A stretch of DNA of 64,000 bases. Source: Petrosia ficiformis (lineage: Eukaryota; Porifera; Demospongiae; Haplosclerida; Petrosiidae). The notes below the pieces were generated by a model. That model ran no database searches and was not told the origin of the DNA. It saw only the letters and a list, made by a program, of their open reading frames with translations. Each line of letters starts with the position of its first letter. Positions within the stretch are counted from its first letter, which is position 1. The translations under genes and the position numbers were made by a program. Positions 13,401 to 43,211 of this stretch are shown here, one piece after another. The stretch is from assembly GCA_947044365.1 (NCBI GenBank), contig OX345646.1, positions 5,724,178-5,788,177 of the forward strand. Direction: 5' to 3'.

Positions 13401-16400
13401 GGGGTTTTAGTTACACTTATAATTATAAAGTTAACTAAAACAACACTAATGTATGTATGTATGTATGTACTATATATACATTGTCTGTCTTGACATACGC
13501 ATGTGTGAATGTGTGTATGTATATATGTATGTATGTATGTATGTACGTACGTACGTATGTGCGTATGTATGTATGTATGTACTATATACATTGTCTGTCT
13601 TGACATACGCATGTGTGAATGTGTATATGTATTTATATATACATGTATGTATGTATGTATTTATGTACGTATGTACGTACATGCGTATGTATGTATGTAT
13701 GTATAATTGGACATGTATTTTAAATATCAATACTGAATCATACCAGTCTTTATTATTTGGAATTTGATAGCATTATATATGGTCGTCCTACACACATTTC
13801 TCTTGTCATTATGTGACATATACTTTACAGAACATTGTTACAAAAATGAACATAGAACGTAACTAATAATTAACTAAAATTTATGCAATGATGTCATTAT
13901 TAATTTTGTTACTAAAATTAGCACAATTAAATTAACACAATGCTGACTACTTATTTATAGTTTACGTATATTGTTGTGCATCTGGTAATGATATTCATAG
14001 TTCACAATAAATACATGATTTGTATTTTGTTCATTATCTGGACTGATATCATATCCTGTGGTTTAACATAAATAACTGCAGTGTATACTTGAGTGATGGT
14101 TCAAAAATGGCTGTCCATACAGCAACTACGAATACCAATTTTTAACAATTTATCTACTTTTGTGTGATACTGTGGATTGAATACACTGGGCTGTCATTCT
14201 ATGTGCTTACTGTTATGTTGTGATGTAACATTATCGTTGTGAATGACAAATATTTAAAATAGTTGATACTGACATAACAATGAATAAAATTATTTCAGTT
14301 ATTGCTAGTGTGAAATATCAGCCTACACATTGTAGTATAGCATCACATTCTTTTTCCAAACTTGGTCATAATCAAGAGCTGTCTGGCCTCGCTCCCAAAT
14401 CTCAGTGTACATTAGTACCTGACCTGTGACATTGTTGAGAGATTTAACATTTCCAATGTCATTCTGAAACATAATTGTCTCAGTTTACATTAGTACCTGA
14501 TCTATTGGCTCAGACGTTGTACTTCAGTATCTGATCTTTGATGTTGTTGAGAGATTTAGCATATCAGGTCTCATTCCCAAACCTACAGTGTACATTAGTA
14601 CCTGACTCATGATGTTGTTGAGATATTTAGCATTTCAGGTCTCATTCCCAAACCTAATTGGCTCAGTGTACATTAGTACCTGACTTGTGATATTGTTGAG
14701 AAATTCCCAAACCTAATTGCCTCAGAGTACATTAGTACCTGACTTGTGACAGTGTAGAGAATTTCAGGTCTCATTCCCAAACGTAATTGGCTCAGTGTAC
14801 ATTAGTACCTGGCCTGTGACATTGTTAAATATCTATGAATATGTTTTTAATAATGTAGTCATAACGATAATGTGAAGGTTAGAGTATTAAAGTGTGATAA
14901 ATCCTGAATTACCAGACTGATTACTTCATAGGTGTGTATAGAGATTGTGAGCATGCCCACATTAACTTCCTTATAGGGTTCATAAAACTAAACAGCATGT
15001 GCTTATATAGTAAGGCACTCCTTTGTGCAAATTCCTGTTAATATGTATCAAATATCTCATAAATATAGAATGCATAATTATGTCGATGTTACATGTACAT
15101 GTATGTACTTATACTATCTGAATATTATAGTAATGTGTCATCTATCCATCTATTTATCTATCTATTTATCTATCTATCTATCTAGTGTCTATCTATCTAT
15201 CTATCTATCTATTTATCTATCTATCCATCTATATCTATATATCTATATGTCTATCAATCTATCTATCTATCTACCTAACTATCTGTCTGTCTGTCGGTCT
15301 CTATCTCTATCTATATATCTGTTTATCTATTGATTTATCTATCTATATATCTATCTATCTATCTATCCATCTATCTATCTGTTGTTTATATCATAGTCAA
15401 TTAACCCCACACCTACCTGTTTTATCCATACAGTAATGATGGTCTATATGAATTCGTTTATACTCCAAGTCTTCCTTCAAATGACACTCCAGTAAAGACA
15501 TCATCATCTCAATCTCCATCAACTCCACGTTCGTCATCCCTTAGCCCTTCTCTAACACCGAACATCCTACCTCCCGATCCTGTCAACTCTCCAACTCATA
15601 AAATGAAATCAGTCAGCATGTCTCCTCCTCCTCCTCCACCTCCTCCCACTAGTAGCATCCCAACTGTTTCTTCCGACTCCAATCAAATTTTATCTAACAA
15701 AACTCTTGGCGGATTTTCTCCTACAAACACTTCTCAAGGTTCGATGACTAGTAAACTCAATCGTTCTTCGGAATTCTTATCCACATTCCCACCCATCCAT
15801 ATCCCTGATCGTTCCTCTAGTGTGAGATACAGGAATCGGACTCTTCCTCCATTACCTATTCCTGACCAATTTTACTCACCAAGAAGTCGTCTCTCCCGTG
15901 ATTCTTCACTTACAACATCTCAACCCGATCTTGATGATACTATCAGCGAAACTAGTACTGGGACATTTGAGAGGAGAAGAAGGCTATCTAACTCTATGGA
16001 CTGTTTACATAGCAACAGTACCATTGCAGAGGAGGGAACTCTAGTTCCAAGTGGATATTCTGTCACTGATCTTGAAGCTTCGCCTTACCTTCAACCAATT
16101 CAAATCCAACAAGCTATAACTGAATATAGCTCTCGTAAGGGCCCTAGAAACTACTTTTCCATGAGAATACCTAAGCCACGCCCACACCCATCACTTCCGG
16201 AAGGTTTTATGAATCAACAATCATCACTTGAAAGAACTCACTCTTTTAGAGAAAAATCTGGTAAAATCTTTAGCAGCCATTTTGAAAGTGGATCTATACC
16301 AAATCTACGTGAAACAGGTAAAAACAAATTGCTTATCATTTATTAAATTGACTGAAAATTAGACTTTGAGAACTAATTTGAAATTGTATTATAGATATAT

Positions 16401-19400
16401 GAGTCTGGTGTGAACTCAAACAGGTGTATTTAAATCATGTTTATTTCGGCCATTTTGTTTTGGAAGAAAGACGCTCCAATTGGATACCAAATTAATTGAG
16501 TTTTGTTTCAAAATGAATACATATTATAGTTACCATCAACAAATGTGCCTTTTGACATGTATATCATGTGATAATGTCCATTTTTCACTTGGATATCATG
16601 TCATAATGTCCGCATACCACTAATAAGTTAATAATCAAAGCTAATAACCCATATGTACAGTGTAGGCTGTTGTAGCCACAATTATGCTTTCCATACTTGT
16701 AGAAGTGATCACTTAGAAGGCTTTATGCACCATTAATAACCAGTGTAAAGCCTTACAAGTGCACACTTTCACAATGTGTGTAAGCCATTCTAAGTGCACA
16801 CTCCACATCTTGGGCAAGTCTGCACTTTATAATAACCACCCATTATTAATAATGTCTTAGTGTAAAACCTCCTTATGAGTACGCACTTAGTGGCCTCTTT
16901 ATGGAAGTGTGCACTTATAAGGCTTTACGCACCAGTAATAACCACAAACCTTGTTGAAGAGTGCACTTAGAAGGCTTTACGCGCATTAACAACCACACAC
17001 CTTGTTGAATAGTGCACTTAGAAGGCTTTACATGCAACACACCTTGTTGAAGAGTGCACTTAAAAGGCTTTACACACATTAATAACCACACCCTTGTTGA
17101 AGAGTTCACTTAGAAGGCTTTACACACATTAATAACCACACCCTTGTTGAAGAGTTCACTTAGAAGGCTTTACACACATTAATAACCACACACCTTGTTG
17201 AAGAGTGCACTTAAAAGGCTTTACACACATTAATAACCACACCCTTGTTGAAGAGTTCACTTAGAAGGCTTTACACACATTAATAACCACACACCTTGTT
17301 GAAGAGTGCACTTAAAAGGCTTTACACACATTAATAACCACACCCTTGTTGAAGGTTCACTTAGAAGGCTTTACACACATTAATAACCACACACCTTGTT
17401 GAAGAGTGCACTTAAAAGGCTTTGTACACATTAATAACCACACCCTTGTTGAAGAGTTCACTTAAAAGGCTTTACACATTAATAACCACAAACCGTAGTG
17501 CACTTAGAAGGCTTTACACATTAATAACCGCCGTTAATCATTGTAAAGCCTTCTAAGTGCACACTTGTTCAAGTGTATTAACCACACCTAATGTATTGTG
17601 TACTTAGAAGCCTACTTACCAGTGTATTAACCACACCTACTGGTAGTGTGTACTTAGAAGCCTACTTACCAGTGTATTAACCACACCTACTGAAAGTGTG
17701 TACTTGCTTTACATGTGAATGGTATAGTGTCTAATTTAATGTATCTTTGATTTCCAATACTATTTTTTTCCACAGTTCTGATGTCACCACCAGGTGTTAA
17801 ATCGCGTATTCGAAATTCTCCACCTCCTTCAGCACTGAGATTACGTTCCAATAGTCCGATATTAATTAGCCCATTTTTAAGTCCTCCTGGACAGAGCTCC
17901 CTTGATTTTGTAGATTCAGGACGTGTTTTACAAGATGAACAATCTGTAAATGACAATACCTCAGTAATCAGTGGACCGTTTGCAGAAGTTGATGAAGTAA
18001 GCCCACTATTTAGCCCTATCTCAGATTCTGTCCACAGGAAAGAAAGTGACGAGACTTCATCAACTCTTTCAAGAAACAGGTATAATAGTGGCACAACTTC
18101 TTTAGGAGAGGAGTATGTAAATATCACTTCACAACAAAAACAAGAGGGCTTATACGCTAGTATTCCTGCAAATGATGATGATGCTTACCTTACAATGAAG
18201 TCTGGAGGAAGCATTGAAGATCTCCTTGAGACAAGTCCTGGAAAAGTGGGTATTATGAAACGGCTACAGTTTACCACATCTAAATCAGAGATGGATACTA
18301 GTGCTATATCTAGCTCTCCTCGTAGAACTACTTCTGTAGATTCTCCGTCACGAATTCCAAGAGTTTCGAATGTATCGATCTCATCTGCAAAATCTACAAT
18401 CTCTGGGATTGAAACAGTTATAGAAGAATCTCCTTCTGGATCTCCTATCCTCACTGGACGATATGTACCTCGTCAAATGTCTATGCAAAGTATGATTGTG
18501 AGACCTCTTCCACCTTATCCACACAAACAAAGAAGATCTGAACCTCACATTCGCAGTCCTACCAAACAAAAGAGCAGTACAGGTCATAATAATATATACG
18601 AGAGCATAGATGAGGATGGCGCTGATTGGCTTCAACAATTAAAGAAAAGAATTTTAGCCAGGCAAAAAATGGAAGATAAAGGCAATCTGTTTGGTTCAGA
18701 GTTAGCTCTTCAGTGTAACCAAATTCTTGAGCACTTTCTTTCCACTCCTGAAGTGCAAAAACTATGGATGGCAAGTGTAGAGACTGTTTTTCCTGGTTTC
18801 CAACTCTTGGAAGATTTTGACATACCTCCGTTTAGCGTGAACCCCGAATACTTTGCTCAGCATGTCAAGTCAAAACGCAAAGTCCAATCTGTTATAGAAA
18901 CTAATGAACTAATCACCAGTGTAACAACTGAAGAGTCCACGAAACATGAGACAAAGTATTCTTCTGAACATCATAAACTTTCAATGACTGACAGCCTTTT
19001 AGTGCAAATGAACCAGCATTTACTTCAAAGTAGCTCTGATGAAAGTGACGAAGAGGGGTCATATATCAGTGAGGATGTGACTAGTGATGTTGGGGGAGTT
19101 GATACACTGGATAGTCGAGCTGGTACATCTTTATCATCGATTCATCAACAGTTCAGCCCTCAAGAAACTCCAGGAATACAAGATATGATATCATTAGGGA
19201 AACTTCTGAATGGTGACATGAAGGAGAGTGATGAGGAGGAGGAGGAGGCGGATAAGTATAGTAGTGAGGAAAGTGATGATGACATTCAAAAAACCGAAGT
19301 GGTCAGACACGTCCTGAAAGTTGAAGACAATAGTTTATTACAATCTTCTGAGTTTCAAAATAATGCAAATGTTCGCATTCATATAGATCAAGAGTTTTCA

Positions 19401-19562
19401 GGCGGGGAAGATTCTCCTCTTCCAGATAATTCAGGCCAGTTCAATACTAAGATTCATTCCAATGCTATTCATCTCCTGAGTGGGCATCTAGATGCAACTC
19501 ATTTGAATTCCCTGGATTCTGGAATTTCAGCCTATGGTAGTAATGGAACAGACGATTGTTGA
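10468..19562 (+). CDS. p190RhoGAP-like GTPase/FF protein with proline-rich tail, no GAP domain (copy B)
   Basis: Three coding exons: 10468-11612, 15434-16317 and 17776-19562 (1271 aa), joined AC|T and G|TT. Residues 1-250 are a p190-type GTPase: VVVVG, an inserted loop, GEGVGKSCFCNRFVRP (P-loop 24-28), GDHFLYWG, VVEQTEFY, TKCD (205-208) and ETSAK (235-239). The FF1-like region (about 288-352) ends QAKKIFCQRLMEIKVQEMR, close to vertebrate p190. Exons 2-3 are disordered and Ser/Pro-rich with a polyproline run (SPPPPPPPPT near 15620), candidate phosphotyrosine sites EEYVNI (Tyr about 790) and AYLTM (Tyr about 814), NIYESIDE, and acidic stretches. No RhoGAP domain precedes the TGA. It starts only 198 bp after gene A on the same strand and shares its domain order, so the pair is probably a tandem duplication. 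An AATAAA-like signal occurs near 19693. Confidence 0.87.
13150..13236. repeat. (ATGT)n microsatellite
   Basis: About 20 tandem ATGT units with a few ATGC/ATAT variants. Confidence 0.95.
13272..13448. mobile_element. MITE family A partial copy 2
   Basis: A perfect right terminus TAAAACAACACTA (13436-13448) and interior TTAGTTAACTAAA-like motifs. The left end is degraded. An (ATGT)n tract begins immediately after the terminus. Confidence 0.65.
13449..13704. repeat. Composite ATGT/ACTATATACATTGTCTGTC tandem repeat
   Basis: Two long units, each an ATGT tract followed by TACATTGTCTGTCTTGACAT and ACGCATGTGTGAATGTGT, with diverged ends. Confidence 0.85.
14390..14826. repeat. About 80-bp minisatellite
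   Basis: About six imperfect units built around CAGTGTACATTAGTACCTGA, TTGTTGAGAGATTTAGCATT and CAGGTCTCATTCCCAAACCT. Copies are shortened by internal deletions. Confidence 0.85.
15139..15380. repeat. ATCT/ATTT tetranucleotide tract near acceptor
   Basis: An imperfect (ATCT)n run of about 240 bp ending roughly 50 bp before the splice acceptor at 15433. It may supply the pyrimidine-rich context. Confidence 0.9.
16697..17700. repeat. 50/51-bp minisatellite with dimeric higher-order structure
   Basis: In intron 2 of p190-like gene B. Units contain CACTTAGAAGGCTTTACACA, CATTAATAACCACAC and CTTGTTGAAGAGT. Two variants (CACCCTTG with GAGTTCACTTAG; CACACCTTG with GAGTGCACTTAA) alternate, giving an approximately 101-bp higher-order unit between about 17090 and 17460. 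Inverted CCTTCTAAGTGCACAC segments occur near both edges (16790, 17550). Confidence 0.9.
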
Positions 19563-20650
19563 TAATCATTATGTGTAATGTGTATGTGTATACAGTAATT
19601 TTTTCTATTGTTTTATTTTTATTCAATCCTTCATTAATTTTATTGTGCATATCCAATCTGTATGATTCTATTAATTTTATGTATTATTATATAATAAAAG
19701 TATTATAATCACTATTCATGGTGACTAAAACATGTAGACAATGGACCCCACTACAGGAGGCATTTTATTATAGTTTGGTAGTTCCCTGTAATGCTGACGA
19801 CAGGTTGTATGAAGCCTGTTTTAATGTTTTGACATACTTGGTACATCTCATTGTACATACTGGTTGTATGATATAGTACATGTTGGTTTATGATTCGTCC
19901 ATGTACATGTACATACATGATACATCTCATTGTACATACTGGTTGTACGATATAGTACATGTTGGTTTACGATTCGTCCATGTACATGTACATACATGAT
20001 ACATCTCATTGTACATACTGGTTGTACGATAAAGACTTGTCCATGTACATGTACATACATGGTACATCTCACTGTACATGTTGGTTTACGATTCATCCAT
20101 GTACATGTACATACATAATACATCTGATTGTACATACTGGTTATATGATAAAGATTCGTCCATGTACATGTACATACGTGGTACATCTCACTGTACATAC
20201 TGGTTGTATGATATATGATACAGTACATGTTGGTTTACGATTCGTCCACGTACGTGTACATGCATGATACATCTCATTGTACATACTGGTTGTACCAGTT
20301 GTTGGTAGTACATACACGTTTAGCCTTTTAATCAGCACAACCTATATCATAATACAACTAACCTTATTATGTCAGTTTAGCAACGTTTTAGATAAAGATT
20401 CGCAACTTGCCCGCACAACCGAAATAATGTTATAATTTAGGATCAAAAGTTTCAGAATGAACATAGATAATATTAAACAATATAGCAATACAAATATACA
20501 CAAGTACATTGATATGTGATGTATCATTTTATTGGAACAAAATTTATTATAATAATATTAAATTTATTTAATTTTAGCTATAAATATTACTAACAGACAT
20601 GCTCGTAAACGGAGAAGTGGCTTTAAGCAATTATTTATTAAAACATGTGA
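19563..20650. other. Convergent 3' intergenic region
   Basis: The gap between the 3' ends of p190-like gene B (+) and the RhoGEF-GAP gene (-). It holds both 3'UTRs, an AATAAA-like site near 19693, several TTTATT motifs usable as minus-strand poly(A) signals (around 20527 and 20630), and the minisatellite at 19850-20305. No coding was seen. Confidence 0.7.
19850..20305. repeat. 79-bp minisatellite with internal palindromes
   Basis: About six units containing CATTGTACATACTGGTTGTA, TAGTACATGTTGGTTTACGA and the self-complementary CATGTACATGTACATACATG. Some units lack the middle segment. It lies between two convergent gene ends. Confidence 0.9.
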
Positions 20651-39043
<18,393 letters not shown>

Positions 39044-39483
39044 CGCAAGTCTAACTGGAACTCATCTGTGAGGTAGGGTGTCTTTGTTTGTGAAATAGTT
39101 GAGAAGTAGAAGTGAGGCTGTTACAACTCAGCTGGTACAAATGATACAAACACACTCTTATTTATGTAACTAATACTGGATACACACATATATATATATA
39201 AATATTGAACAACACAAGAGATAACTGAGTGGTTAAGTATGTCTTGCGGCTTCTACTAAGCAAATCATAACATTATTCATCTACATTCTTCACATTCTTG
39301 ATCTTGTGGTCAGGGCACCTTTCTATTTATCCGTATAACTCTAATTATATTAAGTCACGTGAAATAATATAAAAATTTTAATGTCTTTCTGTTATTGTTG
39401 AAGTGAGTGTTTGGATAAGCTATGATCCATGTTGATTATTCATAAATATGTTTATAATTAGAAATCCTACATAACACGTTGTC
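39044..39483. promoter_or_regulatory. Divergent promoter region, RhoGEF-GAP / aminopeptidase
   Basis: 440 bp between two divergent start codons. It must contain both 5'UTRs and start sites. A short TA run (39188-39200) and AT-rich sequence are visible; no recognised core element stands out. Confidence 0.5.
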
Positions 39484-42400
39484 ATGGCAACCAAAAGATC
39501 TAATGGTTTTGAGAAGATGCAGGAGGAAGAGTCTGACTCGGAGGGAATACTTAATCTAGAAGATTTTGACTCGGGTAAGACACCCTAATTAATGTAGTTC
39601 TATAAAATGACTTAATTAATTATATATTTTACAGGTAAGAAAAAACGATATAAGGTTAATTTAACCGAAGATGGAATCTGTAATCGTCCCATTACGAGAC
39701 GTGATATCATATGTATTGCTATTGGAGGTGTAGTTGTGGGCGTGGCTGTTGTATTATTTATAATTTTGGGTGTGGCTTTACAACCGAGCAAAAATGGTGG
39801 GCAGGAAGAAGAAGATGTATGGACGGATGTTCGTTTGCCATCAACTCTAGAACCACAACTATACACTGTTTCCTTAGAGCCTGATTTGAATACTTTTAAA
39901 GTTACTGGTTCGGTAACTATACAAGTACATGTTATATCCGACACTCGATACATCATATTACATGTTAAAGATATGAATGTTAGTAATGTAAGCGTGTCCG
40001 TTAACAATGTTGATAGAAATCTTATCAATATGTTTGTGTACGAAGAGAATCATTTTCTTGTATTGGAAGTTGAAGAACTAAAGGCTTATGATATCGTTGA
40101 AGTTTCAATGAATTTTAATTATATGTTGAGAGATGATTTAGTTGGGTTTTACAAAAGTTCCTATACGACAGCAACTGGAGAGACTCGTTACCTAGCAACC
40201 ACTCAATTTGAACCCACCGATGCTCGTACTGCTTTTCCTTGCTTTGATGAACCAGGCATGAAGGCTAATTTCTCAATCAGTATATCTCATGATGTGAAAT
40301 ACGTTGCTACTTCAAATATGCCTCCAAAGTCTATAGTGAAGAGAGATGGTACTCATGGTCGTGTCGTTACAAACTTTCAAACATCGTATAAAATGAGTAC
40401 TTACCTTGTTGCTTTTGTGGTGTCCGATTTCTCGTGCAGCAACTCGGCAAATGTTAATGACCATATTAAGGTGGGTGTGGTTTAATTATACGTACATAAA
40501 GTATCTACTGCTTGTACATGTCAATGTACATACATACATGTACATGTATGTAAATACATGTACATGTACATACGTACATATAGTGTACATAGTTACATAC
40601 ATTACAAACATACATACATACATACATACATACATACATACAGTATGTACATATTACATTGTACATACATACATACACACATACATGCATACATACACAT
40701 ACATGTATATACATACATACACACGTACATACATGCATACATACATGTACATACATGCATACATATATGTACATGTACATACATGTACATACATAAATAC
40801 ATATACATACATACATACATACATATATACACACATATTTACATACATACATGCATACGTACATACATACATACATACGTACATACATACATATACACGT
40901 AGGTTCGTGTATGTGCTTCTCCTGAAGTATTTAATGACACAGTATATGCTCAAGAAGTTGCTGAAGATATTATTGGATATTACGAAGAATTCTTTGGAGT
41001 TAAGTACCCACTACCAAAACAAGGTATTGTCTGTGTATATGTTTTTGATGGTGTATTGTATGTATGTATATATTGTATGTATATGACTCTGACCAATGAG
41101 ATCTATGCATATGATCTTCTCTGACCAATCAGATCTATTTGCTATTCCGGACTTTGCGGCTGGTGCTATGGAGAATTGGGGACTTATAACGTACAGAGAA
41201 ACGGCACTCATCTATAATGAAACTCAAAACCCTCTTAGTAGTAAACAAAGGGTTGCCGTGGTGATAGCTCATGAGTTAGCACATCAGGTTAATGTAGATG
41301 TGTATTTATAATTACACTTAATGATATTATTATATACAGTGGTTTGGTAATCTAGTTACCATGGCATGGTGGGATGGATTGTGGCTCAATGAAGGATTTG
41401 CTAGCTATGTTGAATATATAGGAACAAACCATAAAGAAGAGGAATGGAACATGGTGAGTTCAATACACTGGTGACTAATGGTTACTGGTCACTGGCTGGT
41501 GACTAGTGGTACAGTCACTGGTGACTAGTGGTACAGTCTACTGGTAACTAATGGTACAGTCTACTGGTGACTAGTGGTACAATCACTGGTGACTAGTGGT
41601 ACAGTCTACTGGTGACTAATGGTACAGTCTACTGGTGACTAATGGTACAATCACTGGTGACTAGTGGTACAGTCTACTGGTAACTAATGGTACAGTCACT
41701 GGTGACTAGTGGTACAGTCTACTGGTAACTAATGGTACAGTCTACTGGTGACTAGTGGTACAATCACTGGTGACTAGTGGTACAGTCACTGGTGACTAGT
41801 GGTACAGTCTACTGGTAACTAATGGTACAGTCACTGGTGACTAGTGGTACAGTCTACTGGTAACTAATGGTACAGTCACTGGTGACTAGTGGTACAGTCT
41901 ACTGGTGACTAGTGGTACAATCACTGGTGACTAGTGGTACAATCACTGGTGACTAGTGGACAGTCACTGTTGTCTAGTGGTACAGTCACTAGTGTCTCTT
42001 AATTCTCTTCTCTTTATAGCTGGAACAGTTTTATGTCGATACTATTCAGAGTGCGTACGCTGCTGATGGTTTGAATTGGAGTCATCCTATCTTACAGTCA
42101 GTATCAGATCCTGATGAGATTAATGGTCTATTTGACTCTATTTCATATGACAAGGTATGTCTTTATAACATATGAACAGATAGACATAGACGAGGATAGA
42201 TAGACAGACAAACTTACATAGATAGACCAGATGGATATACTATAAATATAATGAGCAAGATTAAATAGATATACAAAGACACATAGATAGATGGAGACAT
42301 GTTTTCTTATTTCAGGGAGCGAGTTTAATTCGGATGTTACTCAACTATATCGGAAATGAGAGCTTTACAACTGGCCTAGCAGTAAGCACTAATTAATAAT

Positions 42401-43180
42401 GCCTTAATTCTAATATTACTATTCTATTTATACATCGTAGAACTATCTTAAGGCACATGAATTTGGTAACGCTGAGACTCATGATCTATGGGAATCATTG
42501 AATAATGAGGTTAACATTATGGGATGGGATGGGCATTAAATAGAGTTACAAATTTATGAATTAAAAACTACACTGGACATGCATGAGTATTCTATTTAAT
42601 GCCCCTATTGTTCCACCCACACAAACTGTAATTAATTGAATTTAACTTGATATGATCAGGGTGGAACATTTTGACCTATTTTCATCACTCTTGTTCTGCT
42701 CCCCATATACTTTGTATACAGTTCAGTTTCAATTTACCAGACATTCACTAGATTTATCCAACAATGTCCTGCATGACTGGCTGTTTCCACACCACAGGAC
42801 AATGGAACGATATCACAACCTTATAGCTTATTTCTTAAAACCTGCATATACATGTACATCTGTGTCTATATTTCTGATATAGGTCTCATCTCTTCCTGAT
42901 GGTCTCACTGTTTCTAAAATGATGGACACATGGACTAAACAAATGGGGTATCCAGTAGTGTATGTGTCAAGATCTGATGGTACCATCACTGTCACACAAG
43001 AAAGATTTTTACTGAATCCTCTGCCATCTGGAGGAGAAATGGCTCCTTCGCCATATGAGTAAGTGTGTGTGTGTACATATGTGTACATATGTGTACATAT
43101 ACACATATGTACATACATACATACATATATGCATACATACATACATACTTACATACATACATACATACTTACATACATAC

Positions 43181-43211
<31 letters not shown>

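Larger units (their letters stand above)
11613..15433 (+). other. Intron 1 of p190-like gene B, repeat-rich
   Basis: A 3.8-kb intron without coding evidence. It contains one isolated stretch of the 68-bp satellite (about 11645-11690, inverted), a GA-rich tract (12395-12460), (ATGT)n at 13150-13236, a family A MITE end (13272-13448), a two-copy composite repeat (13449-13704), an 80-bp tandem array (14390-14826) and an ATCT tract (15139-15380) about 50 bp before the acceptor. Confidence 0.75.
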
